Notes under the pieces: model-generated | Databases searched by the model: none | What the model was told of the DNA's origin: nothing | What the model saw: only the letters and a program-made list of their open reading frames with translations | Program-made: the position numbers and the translations under genes | Assembly (NCBI GenBank): GCA_021166775.1 | Contig: JAJPEQ010000004.1 | Coordinates: 124,001-188,000 of the forward strand | From: Comamonas sp. | GTDB taxonomy: Bacteria > Pseudomonadota > Gammaproteobacteria > Burkholderiales > Burkholderiaceae_C | Direction: 5' to 3' | Length of the DNA stretch: 64,000 nt | Part shown: in pieces, positions 49,577 to 58,262 of the stretch | How the letters are laid out: each line of letters opens with the position of its first letter | Numbering within the stretch: the stretch's first letter is position 1

Positions 49577-50461
49577 ATGGATGTCACTCTCGATCAACTG
49601 GAGGCGCGCATCGCGCGCGAGGCCCGCCGGCCGGTCCTGCTGCGCTTTGCCACACGCCACCCGATGCTGGTGCTGGGCCTCGCGATGCTGCTGGCGATGC
49701 TGCTGGCCGCCCTGCTGGCGCCCTGGCTGAGCCCGCACGACCCGACCGAAATGAACGTGGTCCAGCGCCTGAAGCCGGCCTCGGCCACCTACCTGTTCGG
49801 CACCGACGCTCTGGGGCGCGACATCTTCTCGCGCACGCTGTACGGCGCGCGTGTCTCGCTGCTGGTCGGCTTTTGCGTGGCGTTGCTGAGCGTTGCGGTG
49901 GGCATCGTGATCGGCACCGTGGCCGGATTCAGCCGCTGGGCCGACGCCGTGATCATGCGGATCATGGACGGCATGATGGCCATTCCCGGCATCCTGCTGG
50001 CGGTGGCGCTGATGACCTTGATGCAGGCCAGCATCCAGACCGTGGTGATCGCCATCGCCCTGCCGGAAATTCCGCGCGTGGTGCGGCTGGTCCGTTCGCT
50101 GGTGCTGACCATCCGCGAGCAGCCCTACATCCAGGCGGCGGAAGCGATGGGTACGCGCCTGCCGGTGATCCTGGCGCGCCATGTGGTGCCCAATCTGCTG
50201 ACGCCGCTCATCGTGCAGGCCAGTTTCATCTGCGCCTCGGCCATGATCTTCGAAGCCTATCTGAGCTTCCTCGGAGCCGGCACGCCGCCCGAAGTGCCGA
50301 GCTGGGGCAACATCATGGCCGACGGCCGCTCGGTGGTGCAACTGGCGTTCGGCGTGATTCTGTACCCGGGGCTGTTCCTCGGGCTGACGGTACTGGCCGT
50401 GAACCTGGTCGGCGACGGCCTGCGCGATCTGCTCGACCCCCGCATCGCCAAGAAACTCTGA
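49577..50461 (+). CDS. ABC permease, DppC-type
   Basis: A 294-residue permease. FGTDALGRDIFSRTLYGARVSL is the DppC/OppC N-domain signature; five or six helices follow, with the EAA loop IREQPYIQAAEAMG. A weak CAGGAG ribosome-binding site is 8 bp upstream. It completes the membrane pore. Confidence 0.94.
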   Translation: MDVTLDQLEARIAREARRPVLLRFATRHPMLVLGLAMLLAMLLAALLAPWLSPHDPTEMNVVQRLKPASATYLFGTDALGRDIFSRTLYGARVSLLVGFCVALLSVAVGIVIGTVAGFSRWADAVIMRIMDGMMAIPGILLAVALMTLMQASIQTVVIAIALPEIPRVVRLVRSLVLTIREQPYIQAAEAMGTRLPVILARHVVPNLLTPLIVQASFICASAMIFEAYLSFLGAGTPPEVPSWGNIMADGRSVVQLAFGVILYPGLFLGLTVLAVNLVGDGLRDLLDPRIAKKL

Positions 50462-50474
50462 CCTGGAGCCCGAC

Positions 50475-51488
50475 ATGAGCAGCCCGATACTTGAAGTCGA
50501 CGACCTGCACCTGAGCTTTGCCAGCCGCGACGGCGTCACGCGCGCGGTGGAAGGCATCTCCTACCAGGTGCATGCGGGTGAAATGCTGGGTGTGGTCGGC
50601 GAATCCGGCTGCGGCAAGAGCGTGACCGCCATGGCCATCCTGCGCCTGCTGCCCCCAGCGCCCACCACCCATGCGCGCGGCGCGATCCGCTTTCGCGGCG
50701 AAGACCTGCTGCAGGCCAGCGAGGCGCGCATGCAGGAGATCCGCGGCAATGCGATCTCCATGATCTTCCAGGACCCCATGACCTCGCTGAACCCGGTGCT
50801 GACCATAGGCGAACAGATCGCCGAAGTCCTGATCCTGCATCAGCGCATGGGCCGCAAGGCGGCCTGGGAGCGTGCGGCCGAACTGCTGGCGCTGGTCAAT
50901 ATTCCCGACCCGCAGCGGCGCGTGAAGGAGTACCCCCACCAGTTTTCCGGCGGCATGCGCCAGCGCGCCATGATTGCGCTGGCGCTGGCCTGCAAACCGG
51001 CCGTGCTGATCGCCGACGAGCCGACCACCGCCCTGGACGTCACGATCCAGGCGCAGATCATGGATTTGCTCGATCGCCTGCGGCGCGAGACCGGCACCGC
51101 GATCGTGCTCATCACGCACGATCTTGGAGTGGTTGCCGAAAGCTGCGACCGGGTGGTGGTGATGTACGCCGGGCGCAAGGTCGAAGAGGCAAGCACCGCC
51201 GAGCTCTTCGCCCGCCCCAGCCACCCCTACACCCGCGGCCTGCTGGGCGCGATACCCCACCTCGATACACCACTGACACAGCCGCGCACACGCCTGTGCG
51301 AGATTCCCGGGATGGTGCCCTCGCTGCGCACGGCGGCGGTGGGCTGCCGCTTCGCCCCGCGCTGCGCGCAGGTGCAAGACGTCTGCCACGCGCGGATCCC
51401 GCCGCTGGAGGGGCTGACCGCCGCCGATGACACCCACCGCGCTGCCTGCTGGCAACTCGCGCAGGATTTCGAGAGAGCCGCCGCATGA
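50475..51488 (+). CDS. ABC ATPase, DppD/OppD-type
   Basis: A 337-residue ATPase with Walker A GESGCGKSV, the Q-loop in MIFQDPMTSLNPV, the ABC signature FSGGMRQRAMIA and Walker B AVLIADEPTTALD. The C-terminal oligopeptide-transporter extension has the cysteine-containing GCRFAPRCAQVQDVC. Its stop overlaps the next gene (ATGA, 51485-51488). Confidence 0.95.
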   Translation: MSSPILEVDDLHLSFASRDGVTRAVEGISYQVHAGEMLGVVGESGCGKSVTAMAILRLLPPAPTTHARGAIRFRGEDLLQASEARMQEIRGNAISMIFQDPMTSLNPVLTIGEQIAEVLILHQRMGRKAAWERAAELLALVNIPDPQRRVKEYPHQFSGGMRQRAMIALALACKPAVLIADEPTTALDVTIQAQIMDLLDRLRRETGTAIVLITHDLGVVAESCDRVVVMYAGRKVEEASTAELFARPSHPYTRGLLGAIPHLDTPLTQPRTRLCEIPGMVPSLRTAAVGCRFAPRCAQVQDVCHARIPPLEGLTAADDTHRAACWQLAQDFERAAA

Positions 51489-52567
51489 ACCACCTTTCCG
51501 CCGAACTTACGCAGGTCGCCGCCGTGGCCGCCAAGCCGCCGCTGCTGGAAGTGCAAAACCTGGTCAAGTACTACCCGGGGCGGGGCGTCTGGCCGCGCCC
51601 GCGCCCGATCAAGGCGGTCGACGACATTTCCTTTTCGATCGGCTACGGGGAAACGCTGGGGCTGGTGGGCGAGTCGGGCTGTGGCAAGTCGACCGCCGCC
51701 AAGACCATCCTGCGCCTGATCGAGCCGACCGCAGGCCGCATCCTGCTGGAGGGAACCGACGTCGCCAGCTTATCGCCCACCCAGTTCCGCCCGTACCGGC
51801 GGGACTTGCAGATCGTGTTCCAGGACCCCTATGCCTCGCTCAACCCGCGCATGCGCGCGGCCGAAATCGTCGCCGAGCCGCTGCGCAATTTCTCCCGGGG
51901 CAAGGCGGTGGATCCGGAGCGCGTGGCCGAGCTGTTCGAGCGTGTCGGGCTGGACAAGGCGGCCATGCGCAAGTTCCCGAGTGAATTTTCGGGCGGCCAG
52001 CGCCAGCGTCTGGGCATTGCCCGCGCACTCGCGCTCAAGCCCAAGCTGATCGTCTGCGACGAGCCGGTGTCCGCGCTCGACGTCTCCATCCAGGCGCAGG
52101 TCATCAACCTGCTGCAAGACCTGCAACAGGATCTCGGGCTGTCCTACCTGTTCGTCGCGCACGACTTGGCCGTGGTGCGGCACATCAGCCAGCGTGTCGC
52201 GGTGATGTACCTGGGCCGGATCGTCGAAATCGGCCCGGTTGGCACGCTGTACACGCAGCCGCGCCATCCCTACACCAAAGCCCTGCTGGCGGCGGTGCCG
52301 AAGATCGGCGCGCAGGGTGCGCGGGAAAAGACCTTGTTGAAGGGTGATATCCCCAGCCCGGCCCATCCCCCTTCCGGCTGCACCTTTCGTACCCGCTGCC
52401 CGATGGCGCGGCCGGAGTGCGGCCACAGTGCACCTGCCTTGCAGGCGCAGGGCGAGGGGCATTGGGCTGCCTGCCATTTCATTGGGGCAGAGGCGCCGAC
52501 GGCAGGCAGCGCCTTGCGCGCGCCGGCGGACACAGCAGTGGCCCCTAGCGCCAGCGCTGCGCCGTGA
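51485..52567 (+). CDS. ABC ATPase, DppF/OppF-type
   Basis: A 360-residue ATPase: Walker A GESGCGKSTA, QIVFQDPYASLNPRM, signature FSGGQRQRLGIA, Walker B LIVCDEPVSALD, and the C-terminal extension GCTFRTRCPMARPEC. It is last in the cluster. Its 3' end overlaps a convergent MFS remnant by 23 bp; the alanine-rich final residues may be a result of that junction. Confidence 0.94.
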   Translation: MNHLSAELTQVAAVAAKPPLLEVQNLVKYYPGRGVWPRPRPIKAVDDISFSIGYGETLGLVGESGCGKSTAAKTILRLIEPTAGRILLEGTDVASLSPTQFRPYRRDLQIVFQDPYASLNPRMRAAEIVAEPLRNFSRGKAVDPERVAELFERVGLDKAAMRKFPSEFSGGQRQRLGIARALALKPKLIVCDEPVSALDVSIQAQVINLLQDLQQDLGLSYLFVAHDLAVVRHISQRVAVMYLGRIVEIGPVGTLYTQPRHPYTKALLAAVPKIGAQGAREKTLLKGDIPSPAHPPSGCTFRTRCPMARPECGHSAPALQAQGEGHWAACHFIGAEAPTAGSALRAPADTAVAPSASAAP

Positions 52568-52862
52568 AGGCAAACATGCCCGTGCGGCTGGGCCATACCA
52601 GGCCCAGCACGATGGCGGCGGCCTGCATGGCGTAGGCCAGGGCCAGCAGCATGCCTCGGTCGCGTTCGGGCGCGATGCGCGCGGACAGCAGCGCGCCCAG
52701 CGCCACACCTGCACCGAACAGGGGCCAGAACAGGAGCAGGGGGTGGCTATGGACCGCGCGCACACAGCGCCACACCCGCACCGAACAGGGGCCAGAACAG
52801 GTCGGGCCAGGCCGAACCCGCGGGCAGCACATGGCGCGCAATCATCGGTAGGAATGTGACCG
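52545..52862 (-). pseudogene. fragment of an MFS transporter (YbfB/YjiJ-like) with internal duplication
   Basis: Read leftward, TVTFLPMIARHVLPAG, then WPLFGAGVALGALLSARIAPERD and LLALAYAMQAAAIVLGL resemble the C-terminal half of YbfB/YjiJ-type major facilitator transporters. The N-terminal half is missing, and the frame is broken by a duplicated segment that repeats PLFGAGVAL. No start or ribosome-binding site is seen. It is a decaying remnant at the right edge of the cluster. Confidence 0.6.
52699..52801. repeat. 36-bp direct repeat with 67-bp period
   Basis: Copies at 52699-52734 and 52766-52801 differ at one base (T/C at the tenth to twelfth position region). They share CACCGAACAGGGGCCAGAAC. 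The duplication lies inside the MFS remnant and explains its frame break. Confidence 0.9.
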
Positions 52863-53231
52863 TGATATTTAGGTCTGGTCTGACATGGATGTCTGCGGAA
52901 AGGCAAAATTCGGCAGCGTGAAGGTCTGAAGGGTTTGCAGTCTTACATTCGGCCTGTCGGTGCAGGGTGTTGGTCTTGCTTGCCCTGATGTCATTCGCGG
53001 GTGGGGTTCCAGTCTGCACATCGGGTTTGATGCCCTTTTTTCCTATCGGATTGCCCCAGCTCGGCCGACCTGTCCGTCGGATGCGGACTGGCCCCATCAG
53101 ATTTCTTCAGGCTCGCTTGCCGAGAAAAACGCCAGTGCTGTTGCCTGGATCGCTGGGCTGTTATAATTTATATGTTGTAGCGATTTCGCTTACCTTAGCT
53201 ACATACAGGTTCGAATCGGGCAGCGGTTCCC
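52863..53231. other. 369-bp stretch with no supported gene
   Basis: Less GC-rich than the surroundings, especially 53160-53215 (TTATAATTTATATGTTG). Small open frames on both strands show no family features. A ten-base GGTTCGAATC at 53209-53218 matches the T-loop of the tRNA-Ser gene at 41720, but no tRNA can be folded there. Confidence 0.55.
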
Positions 53232-53453
53232 CCAACACCGCAGACCTTCACCTCGCCCCACCTCAAAAGGGTTTTAGGTGATCTGACTTTCCCCATCGTG
53301 GCGAGCTTTTTGGTGGCAGTTGAGCTGTCGCCGTGTCCTTATCCGTCTGCCATCGCGGTGGGTGTGGACGTGGGTCATTCGTACCCGACATTTACTGAGT
53401 ATGCAGTTGCGCAAGGTCGCTGCTGGTTGATCAATCCGATCTCGCTGCCGTGA
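53232..53453 (+). pseudogene. short remnant resembling the RuvC-I region of a TnpB protein
   Basis: The open frame ending in TGA at 53451 contains FLVAVELSPCPYPSAIAVGVDVG followed 13 residues on by AQGRCWLINP. In IS200/IS605 TnpB proteins, a strand such as FVSIxVE is followed by a VGIDLG RuvC-I motif with the catalytic Asp, then a G..(I/V).NP turn. The match is by eye and covers only about 70 residues. No start, no further RuvC or zinc motifs and no transposon ends are seen. Confidence 0.4.
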
Positions 53454-53518
53454 GTTTCATGTCAGCGCCCTGGCAATGGTCCGCGTGCGCTGACTCCTCT
53501 GTAACCCCCTGGTTTTAA

Positions 53519-53550
53519 CCTGCGCCCGATTTTTCGCAGGGCGCTTTTTT
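53519..53550 (+). promoter_or_regulatory. terminator-like hairpin with an alternative fold in the RRM gene leader
   Basis: GCGCCC (53522-53527) pairs with GGGCGC (53539-53544), followed by TTTTTT: an intrinsic-terminator shape only 13 bp before the start codon. An overlapping alternative stem CCTGCG (53519-53524) / CGCAGG (53535-53540) competes with it. This fits attenuation or autoregulation of the downstream gene, though it could also end an upstream transcript. Confidence 0.6.
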
Positions 53551-53562
53551 GAAAGGCTCGAA

Positions 53563-53874
53563 ATGAGCAACAAACTGTACGTTGGAAATCTTTCTTACTC
53601 TGTTCGTGATGAAGATCTGCAACAGCATTTTTCTTCCTTTGGGAGTGTGCAATCTGCCAAAGTGATGACGGAGCGCGATACGGGTCGCTCTAAAGGCTTT
53701 GGCTTTGTTGAGATGTCCAGCGGCTCGGAGGCCGAGGCGGCCATCCAGGGGGCGAACGGCAAGAATATGGGAGGGCGTGACCTTACCGTCAATATCGCTC
53801 GCCCGATGGAAGCGCGCCCTCCCCGCAGCGGTGGCTTTGGTGGTGGTTACGCAGGTAGCCGCCGCAGCTACTAA
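53563..53874 (+). CDS. RRM-domain RNA-binding protein with glycine-rich tail
   Basis: A 103-residue protein: one RRM (residues 3-80) with RNP2 KLYVGNLS and RNP1 SKGFGFVEM, then a short R/G-rich tail (RPPRSGGFGGGYAGSRRSY). Bacterial proteins of this kind are cold- or stress-induced RNA chaperones. GAAAGG precedes the ATG. Codon choice is less GC-biased than in its neighbours, common for highly expressed leaders. It is flanked by a leader hairpin and a strong terminator, so it is a stand-alone unit. Confidence 0.93.
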   Translation: MSNKLYVGNLSYSVRDEDLQQHFSSFGSVQSAKVMTERDTGRSKGFGFVEMSSGSEAEAAIQGANGKNMGGRDLTVNIARPMEARPPRSGGFGGGYAGSRRSY

Positions 53875-53893
53875 ATCGCGATTGAAGATCACG

Positions 53894-53924
53894 AATGGCC
53901 AGCGCGAGCGCTGGCCATTTTTTT
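53894..53924 (+). terminator. intrinsic terminator after the RRM gene
   Basis: AATGGCCAGCGC pairs with GCGCTGGCCATT around a two-base loop, followed by five further T. Very stable. Confidence 0.95.
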
Positions 53925-54135
53925 CCCAGGGTGGTGTCAAGAGCCAAGTGCAACGCTGATTGCAATCGGCGGATGAAAGCCATGAGGCACATCGCCTGCG
54001 CATGACGGCGGGCGGCCGATGCGGCGCAGCAGCTTGGTGTCTGTGCTCTCCTCCAGGCATCTTGATGCGCGCGCCCGCTGCCGACAGCGAGATATGCGAG
54101 TGCTCCGCGCCACGCGTGGGCGCCGGTCCGCGCTC

Positions 54136-55884
54136 CTATCCCCTGGGCTCCTCGTGCATCTTCTTGAAGTGCATCAGGCCCGGCGCCCACATGTGCTTGA
54201 CCGGGTCCACATCCACGTGCACGACGGCGCATTTGCCGCTGGCCAGCGCCCGCTCCAGCGCAGGCTTGAGTTCGCGCGGGTCCGAGACGCGCTCGCCGTG
54301 CGCGCCCATGGAGCGGGCCAGCGCGTCGAACTCGATTTCGCCCAGATCCGCCTTGATGGTCTCCTCCGGCCCCAGGTGCTTCATCAGTAGCGTCTTGATC
54401 GGCCGCAGCATGAACTGCTGGTTCATCTTCACCATGCCCCACTGGCGGTCGCTGAGCACGATGTAGATCACCTGCGCGTGGTTGCGCACTGCGGTTTCGA
54501 CCTCCTGCGGGTGAAAGCCGAAGGCGCCGTCGCCGATGATGCAGCACACGGGCCGGCCCGGCAGCGCGATGGCCGCGCCCACGGCCTGCGACATGCCCGC
54601 GCCCAGCATGCCGAATTTGAAGGTCGAGACGATGCGGTTGGGCACGAGCGCGCGGTGATAGAACATGGCCCAGATCGTGGCGTTGCCGCCGTCGGCCACG
54701 AGCACGCTGTCCCTGGGAAAGACCTCGCCGCAGACCGCGCCGATGTGCGCCGGGTGCATGGGGACGGCCATGTCGGCCAGCGCCTTGTCCCATTTGGCGC
54801 GCTCGCCTTGCATGGCGCGGGCGTAGTCGGCATTGCGCGCGCGCCGCTGCTGCAGCGGCATGCGCTCGACGCGGGTCTGCAGCGCCTCGGCGAGCTCGCG
54901 CAGGAACTGCCGGGCGTCGGCCACGATGGGTAGGTCGGCGGGTTTGTTCAGGCCGATGAGCTCGCCGTCGATGTCCACCTGGATGGTCTTTTGCTGAGCG
55001 GGATCGCGCCAGTAGGGCGGTCTTCCCCACCAGTCGGTTTCGCCCACGCGCGAGCCGACGATCAAGGCCACGTCGGCGTTGTTGCGCACCAGGTGATTGA
55101 CCGTCACGTGAGGCATGGGGATGGCCAGTGGTGAATCCTCGGGCAGCACGCCGCGCGCGGCCCAGCTGGTGGTGACGGGCGCCTGCAGCAGCTCGGCCAC
55201 GCGCGCCAGCTCCTCGAACGCCCCCGCGTGGATCACGCCGCTGCCCGCGTGGATCATGGGCAGCTGCGCCTGTGCCAGCCAGTCGGCCGCCTGCTGCACC
55301 TGCTGCGGCCCGGCCGCCAGCGGCATCACGTTGCGGTACTGGTGCGGTGCCCACAGGGCAGCGGCCCCGGCCTTGCCGTTCATGATGGTCTCGGGCACGT
55401 CCAGGTGCACCACGCCGGGGCGGCCGAGCCAGCTTTTGCGCAGCGCCTTGCGGGCCAGCTCCGGCACGCGATCGAAACTGGAGACGGCGGCACTCCATTT
55501 GGCGATTTTCGCGATCACGCCGCTCTGGTCGAAGCACTGGTAGGCGCCGCCCCGGTCGGGGTACATGATGCTCGGGCGGCGCGCGCTGGTGATGGCCAGC
55601 ACCCGGTTGCCCTCGCCTTGTTCCACCACCAGGCCGGGCAGCAGATTGGCCACGCCCGGGCCGTTGCTGGCCATGCACACGCCGAGCTTGCCTGTGAGGC
55701 GCGCGTAGGCGCCCGCCATATGGGCGGCGCAGCTCTCGTGGCGCGGCGTGACGATCGCTATGCCCAGGCGGTGCAGCGCTTCGTAAAAACCGAAGTAGGT
55801 GCCGTCGATGATGCCGAAGACCTTTTCCACGCCTTCGGCGCGCAGCATGCGCGCAAGGACTTCGCCGCCCGAGATTTCTGCCAT
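54136..55884 (-). CDS. ThDP-dependent enzyme of the acetolactate synthase family
   Basis: A 582-residue ThDP enzyme with the standard three-domain order: PYR domain with E50 in TPRHESCAAHMAGAYARL, a central domain (about 200-340), and the PP domain with the ThDP motif IGDGAFGFHPQEVE ending IVLSD in place of the usual NN. Not the biosynthetic acetolactate synthase by context: no small subunit lies near, and a broken IclR gene faces it. It could be a decarboxylase or carboligase for a 2-oxo acid. The ATG at 55884 has an AGGAG 7 bp upstream. The 3' end is 211 bp from the RRM terminator with nothing visible between. Confidence 0.85.
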   Translation of the reverse strand: MAEISGGEVLARMLRAEGVEKVFGIIDGTYFGFYEALHRLGIAIVTPRHESCAAHMAGAYARLTGKLGVCMASNGPGVANLLPGLVVEQGEGNRVLAITSARRPSIMYPDRGGAYQCFDQSGVIAKIAKWSAAVSSFDRVPELARKALRKSWLGRPGVVHLDVPETIMNGKAGAAALWAPHQYRNVMPLAAGPQQVQQAADWLAQAQLPMIHAGSGVIHAGAFEELARVAELLQAPVTTSWAARGVLPEDSPLAIPMPHVTVNHLVRNNADVALIVGSRVGETDWWGRPPYWRDPAQQKTIQVDIDGELIGLNKPADLPIVADARQFLRELAEALQTRVERMPLQQRRARNADYARAMQGERAKWDKALADMAVPMHPAHIGAVCGEVFPRDSVLVADGGNATIWAMFYHRALVPNRIVSTFKFGMLGAGMSQAVGAAIALPGRPVCCIIGDGAFGFHPQEVETAVRNHAQVIYIVLSDRQWGMVKMNQQFMLRPIKTLLMKHLGPEETIKADLGEIEFDALARSMGAHGERVSDPRELKPALERALASGKCAVVHVDVDPVKHMWAPGLMHFKKMHEEPRG

Positions 55885-55966
55885 GCCGGTCTCCTGTCGT
55901 GTTGCGTGCGGGGTGCGCCACCCCGCATGGGTGCCTGTGGGTGTCGCCATGCTCGCATGATGGATG

Positions 55967-56006
55967 TGAAACATTTCTCATGCAGCCATGAAACCTGATA
56001 TTTCAT
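55967..56006. promoter_or_regulatory. operator-like palindromes between the ThDP gene and the iclR pseudogene
   Basis: A perfect inverted repeat ATGAAA-N7-TTTCAT lies at 55988-56006, and a weaker related site TGAAACATTTCTCA at 55967-55980. Two close AT-rich palindromes in a divergent intergenic region are what IclR-type regulators bind. Confidence 0.55.
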
Positions 56007-56028
56007 TTTCAGTTGATTTTGGACAAAT

Positions 56029-56621
56029 ATGGTGACAGACCCTTCATCGGCAGCCTTGCGTGCCATCGCGGTGCTGGAAGCGGTGACAGGCGCGCCGTGG
56101 CACGGACGCTGAGTGATCTGGTGGCGGCGACGGGCTTGGCCAAGCCGACCGTGCACTGCATCGCGCATCTGCTGGAGGATGCGGGTCTGCTGGTGCGCGA
56201 GCCCGACGGCAAGCGCTATGCACCCGGGCCGCGCCTGTCGGCCCTGGCGCTGCAGGTGCTGGTGGGCAGCCACTGGAATGCGCCGCGCCACGCCATCCCG
56301 CAGTCGCTGGTGCAGCGGCTGGGCGAGACCTGCAACCTCACCATGCTCGACGGCGCGCAGGTGGTGTATATGGACCGCGTGCAGGCGCAGTGGCCGCTGC
56401 GCCTGAGTTTTCAGCCCGGCTCGCGCGTGCCCGCGCACGCGAGCGCCAGCGGCAAGCTGCTGCTGGCCTTGCTGCCCGCGCGCGAGCGCCAGCGCATCCT
56501 CTAGCGGCTGCCGCAGCGCTTCACCGCCGCCACGCTCACGCAGGCGCAGGCGCAGGCGCAGGCGCTGCGCGAGGCGGCGGCGCAGCTGGCGCACACGTTG
56601 TTTCCCGGTGAGGCGCCTTAA
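56029..56621 (+). pseudogene. inactivated IclR-family regulator
   Basis: The first codons (MVTDPSSAALRAIAVLEAVTG) start an IclR HTH, but the frame ends in TGA after 27 codons; the rest (RRAVARTLSDLVAATGLAKPTV and on) continues in another frame, consistent with one base lost near 56090. The second half reads well through YMDRVQAQWPLRLSF and ASGKLLLALLP until a TAG at 56502 where CAG would be expected. After it the frame resumes for 39 codons but jumps straight to the family's C-terminal tail (LREAAAQLAHTLFPG), so about 80-90 residues of the ligand domain are gone. Three lesions make function very unlikely. Confidence 0.85.
56541..56564 (+). repeat. four tandem CAGGCG hexamers in the iclR pseudogene
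   Basis: Four exact copies of CAGGCG encode alternating Gln-Ala. They mark the junction of the internal deletion in the pseudogene. Confidence 0.9.
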
Positions 56622-56687
56622 GTTTCCTCTAAGCCGGCCCTCGGACACTGCCTTTCCATCGAAGCAATCCTCACGGAAAGGCACACC

Positions 56688-58220
56688 ATGAACTCCCTGA
56701 TTTCCACTCCGCGCCGCCTCGTCGCGGCATTGCTTGCGGCGGGTGTCCTGGGCGCCACGGGCGCCGGGCTGATGACGGCGCGCACGGCGCACGCGTTCTC
56801 CTTCGGCAATGCCGCGACGGCGGCCGCGGCCAATGCTGATGCGCCGTCCGCCGCGCCTGCGCTGGTTACGCTGCCGGATTTTTCGCAGATCACGCAGCGC
56901 TATGGCGCGGCGGTGGTCAACATCAGCGTGAGCGGCGTGCGCAACGTCTCGGACAACGGCGATGACGACGGCTCCGGCGCGGCTTCGCGCCAGCACCCGG
57001 GCCCGCAGATCGACCCGGACGACCCGTTCGCGCCGTTCTTCCGCTATTTCGGCGTGCCCGGCGGCGCGCTGCGCGGACCGCAGATGCAGCGGCCCATGCG
57101 CGGCGAGGGCTCGGGCTTCATCATCGATCCCAACGGCATCGTCCTGACCAACGCGCACGTGGTCAAGGGCGCCGATCGTGTGACGGTCAAGCTCACCGAC
57201 CGGCGCGAGTTCAGGGCCAAGGTGCTGGGCTCCGACCCCAAGACCGACATTGCGGTGCTCAAGATCGACGCCACGGGCCTGCCGACGGTCAAGCTGGGCA
57301 GTTCCAACGACGTCAAGGTCGGCGAATGGGTGCTGGCCATCGGCTCGCCCTTCGGTTTCGAGAATTCCGTGACGGCGGGTGTGGTCAGCGCCAAGGGGCG
57401 CACGCTGCCGGACGACAGCTACGTGCCCTTCATCCAGACCGACGCGGCGGTGAACCCGGGCAATTCCGGTGGGCCGCTGTTCAACACGCGCGGTGAGGTG
57501 GTGGGCATCAACTCGCAGATCTACAGCCGCACCGGCGGCTATCAGGGCGTCTCGTTCGCCATCCCGATCGAGGTGGCGACGCACGTGGAGCAGCAGATCG
57601 TCAAGACCGGCAAAGTCGAGCATGCGCGCCTGGGCGTGACGGTGCAGGGCGTGAACCAGACCTTCGCCAATTCGTTCAAGCTGGCCAAACCCGAAGGGGC
57701 GCTCGTGGCCAACGTTGATGAAGACGGCCCCGCAGCGAAGGCGGGATTGAAGACCGGTGACGTGATCCTCAAGATCAACGACGAGCCCATCGTCACCTCG
57801 GGCGACCTGCCCGCCTACATCGGCCAGTCGCTGCCCGGCCAGAAGGTGCAGCTCGAAGTCTGGCGCGACGGCGCGGCCAAGACCCTCGTGGCCACGCTGG
57901 GCAATGCCAACGACAGGAGCGGCCAGGTCGCGCAGGCGAGCGCTGGCGTGAAGAAGGGCCAGCTCGGTCTGGTGCTGCGGCCGCTGCAATCGCAGGAAGC
58001 GCGCGCGGCGGGCGTGGACCATGGCCTGCTGATCGAGGATGTGCGCGGCCCGGCCGCCCTCGCGGGCGTGCAGGGCGGCGACGTACTGCTGGCGATCAAT
58101 GGCATGCCCGTCAGGAGCATGGACCAGGTGCGCGCGGCCATGGACAAGTCAGGCAAGTCGGTGGCGCTCTTGATCAAGCGCGACGGCGACAAGATCTTCG
58201 TGCCGGTGAACATCGGCTGA
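56688..58220 (+). CDS. periplasmic Do-family serine protease (DegP/MucD-like)
   Basis: A 510-residue HtrA protease. The signal peptide covers about residues 1-36 (ending AHA-FSF). The catalytic triad is H157 (LTNAHVV), D187 (PKTDIAVL) and S260 (NPGNSGGPL). Two PDZ domains follow (about 305-395 and 420-505). It degrades or refolds misfolded envelope proteins. It is followed at 42 bp by a response regulator and kinase, the arrangement of mucD-type stress loci. Confidence 0.95.
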   Translation: MNSLISTPRRLVAALLAAGVLGATGAGLMTARTAHAFSFGNAATAAAANADAPSAAPALVTLPDFSQITQRYGAAVVNISVSGVRNVSDNGDDDGSGAASRQHPGPQIDPDDPFAPFFRYFGVPGGALRGPQMQRPMRGEGSGFIIDPNGIVLTNAHVVKGADRVTVKLTDRREFRAKVLGSDPKTDIAVLKIDATGLPTVKLGSSNDVKVGEWVLAIGSPFGFENSVTAGVVSAKGRTLPDDSYVPFIQTDAAVNPGNSGGPLFNTRGEVVGINSQIYSRTGGYQGVSFAIPIEVATHVEQQIVKTGKVEHARLGVTVQGVNQTFANSFKLAKPEGALVANVDEDGPAAKAGLKTGDVILKINDEPIVTSGDLPAYIGQSLPGQKVQLEVWRDGAAKTLVATLGNANDRSGQVAQASAGVKKGQLGLVLRPLQSQEARAAGVDHGLLIEDVRGPAALAGVQGGDVLLAINGMPVRSMDQVRAAMDKSGKSVALLIKRDGDKIFVPVNIG

Positions 58221-58262
58221 GGGTCTGCGAATGCCCAAGGCGCATGGCTTATCCTGACGGCC

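Noticed and set aside
53201-53230. Possible tRNA or tmRNA end around GGTTCGAATC
   Set aside because: The bases flanking the T-loop-like sequence do not pair, and no acceptor or anticodon arm can be drawn.
53789-55981. 730-codon leftward frame overlapping the ThDP enzyme
   Set aside because: Same strand, other frame; it lacks motifs, whereas the annotated frame has a full enzyme and ribosome-binding site.
56541-56564. CAGGCG tandem array as a CRISPR or VNTR locus
   Set aside because: Only four 6-bp units without spacers, inside a pseudogene; simple microsatellite.
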